From Nitrospirota bacterium (GTDB lineage: Bacteria; Nitrospirota; Nitrospiria; Nitrospirales; UBA8639): a stretch of DNA of 6,269 bases. Shown one piece after another: positions 5,513 to 6,269 of the stretch (positions within the stretch are counted from its first letter, which is position 1; each line of letters starts with the position of its first letter). The notes under the pieces are model-generated. The model did no database searches and was not told the origin of the DNA. It saw nothing but the letters and a program-made list of their open reading frames with translations. The stretch covers positions 259,946 to 266,214 of the forward strand of contig CP070628.1 of the NCBI GenBank assembly GCA_020355985.1, read 5' to 3'. The position numbers were made by a program, and so were the translations under genes.

Positions 5513-6269
5513 ATGTGGTATGCGGGTTTCAAAAATTCCTTGAAGACACGAAGCGGAGGCTTCCTGGCTTTCTTCGGCATGAGCTTCTTGATTGCAGGAA
5601 TGATATTAGGCGTAGGATTGGGAACTGACCTCAGCTTGTCATTAGGGGAACCGCTCCAGGTAAAAGATAAAGGACAGCCCACAGCAGACTTAGAGCAAGA
5701 GCCATTGTTCTCAGGAGCTTTTCTGGTTGGACAGCCAAGCGCTGCCCTTCAGAATGTTACCTTTACCCAAGTGGCTAAGATAGCTCGTCCGGCCGTGGTG
5801 AATATTGCAACGGTGGTCAAAGCGGAGGGTCGTACACCTATGCGATCGCCATTTTTCGATGATCCGTTTTTCCGCCGATTTTTTGGAGAGGAATTTGAGC
5901 GGCGGTTTCAACCGGAAGAATCTCCCCGGGAACAAGGTACAGGGTCTGGCGTGATTGTCAGTCGGGATGGCTACATTATTACAAATAATCATGTGGTCGA
6001 CCAGGGTGATGAGATTCAGGTGACCTTATCGGACAAACGGAATTTTATTGCGGACATTGTTGGGACCGACCCTAAGACTGATTTAGCTTTGCTCAAAATT
6101 GACGCAGATAATTTACCGGTCCTTCCCTGGGGCGATTCAGGGAAATTACAGGTAGGGGAGATGGTGCTGGCCATAGGGAATCCCTTTGGCCTGAGCCAAA
6201 CGGTGACGATGGGTATCGTCAGTGCAGTAGGCCGAGCGAATGTGGGCATCGTCGATTATGAGGATTTTA
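5513..6269 (+). CDS. Do/DegP-HtrA family serine protease, membrane-anchored, N-terminal part (3' end outside window)
   Basis: The frame is open from ATG 5513 to the right edge (252 codons). GGAGG at 5501-5505, seven bases upstream, supports the start. A hydrophobic segment at about 17-37 (GFLAFFGMSFLIAGMILGVG) follows a basic N-terminus. No cleavage site is obvious after it, so it probably acts as an inner-membrane anchor with the protease in the periplasm. The trypsin-like domain starts near 85 (FTQVAKIARPAVVNI). An LA-loop-like stretch rich in Phe and Arg lies at 114-132. Catalytic His160 (TNNHVV) and Asp190 (KTDLALLKI) are visible, as is GNPFGLSQTVTMGIVSAVG (222-240). The catalytic serine (GNSGG) is expected just beyond the cut, with PDZ domains after it. 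Family members degrade misfolded envelope proteins as trimers or larger cages. Linkage to hsp20 suggests stress-coupled expression. Confidence 0.95.
   Translation, partial: MWYAGFKNSLKTRSGGFLAFFGMSFLIAGMILGVGLGTDLSLSLGEPLQVKDKGQPTADLEQEPLFSGAFLVGQPSAALQNVTFTQVAKIARPAVVNIATVVKAEGRTPMRSPFFDDPFFRRFFGEEFERRFQPEESPREQGTGSGVIVSRDGYIITNNHVVDQGDEIQVTLSDKRNFIADIVGTDPKTDLALLKIDADNLPVLPWGDSGKLQVGEMVLAIGNPFGLSQTVTMGIVSAVGRANVGIVDYEDF

Overview
The window looks like chromosomal DNA of a Gram-negative bacterium. It encodes a MacA-type periplasmic adaptor with MacB-type permeases and a Do/HtrA protease of the envelope type. Base composition is near 50% G+C by eye. The gene style (tandem MacB permeases, paired Hsp20 proteins, an Hsp20-Do protease unit) would fit Nitrospirota or a similar lineage. 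That assignment rests on general resemblance only and is low confidence.

Region 1 (1-3623, plus strand) is a tightly packed export operon that enters from the left edge. It holds the C-terminal part of a HlyD/MacA-family adaptor, a MacB/LolD-type ABC ATPase whose GTG start overlaps the adaptor stop, and two paralogous MacB/FtsX-type permeases. Adaptor, ATPase and permeases should form one tripartite exporter, with an outer-membrane TolC-like channel encoded elsewhere. Two different permeases beside one ATPase suggest a heterodimeric membrane unit. The substrate cannot be read from the sequence. A GC-rich hairpin at 3624-3652 closes the operon and also faces the convergent hsp20 genes.

Region 2 (3668-6269) is a protein-quality-control island. 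Two small heat-shock protein genes run leftward as a likely operon (4613 to 3668). A third hsp20 gene and a Do-family serine protease run rightward (4943 to the right edge). They diverge from a 329-bp intergenic region with candidate promoters on both strands and AT-rich leaders. The sHsps would hold unfolding cytoplasmic proteins. The protease, anchored by an N-terminal membrane segment, would degrade misfolded proteins on the periplasmic side. It is cut by the window just before its expected catalytic serine.

The most interesting signal is in the two divergent hsp20 leaders. In both, the strong Shine-Dalgarno sequence can pair with upstream leader sequence through helices containing wobbles or a mismatch, as expected for RNA thermometers. 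These pairings were found by eye and need folding and comparative tests. I found no clearly novel protein system, CRISPR array, tRNA, rRNA or insertion sequence.
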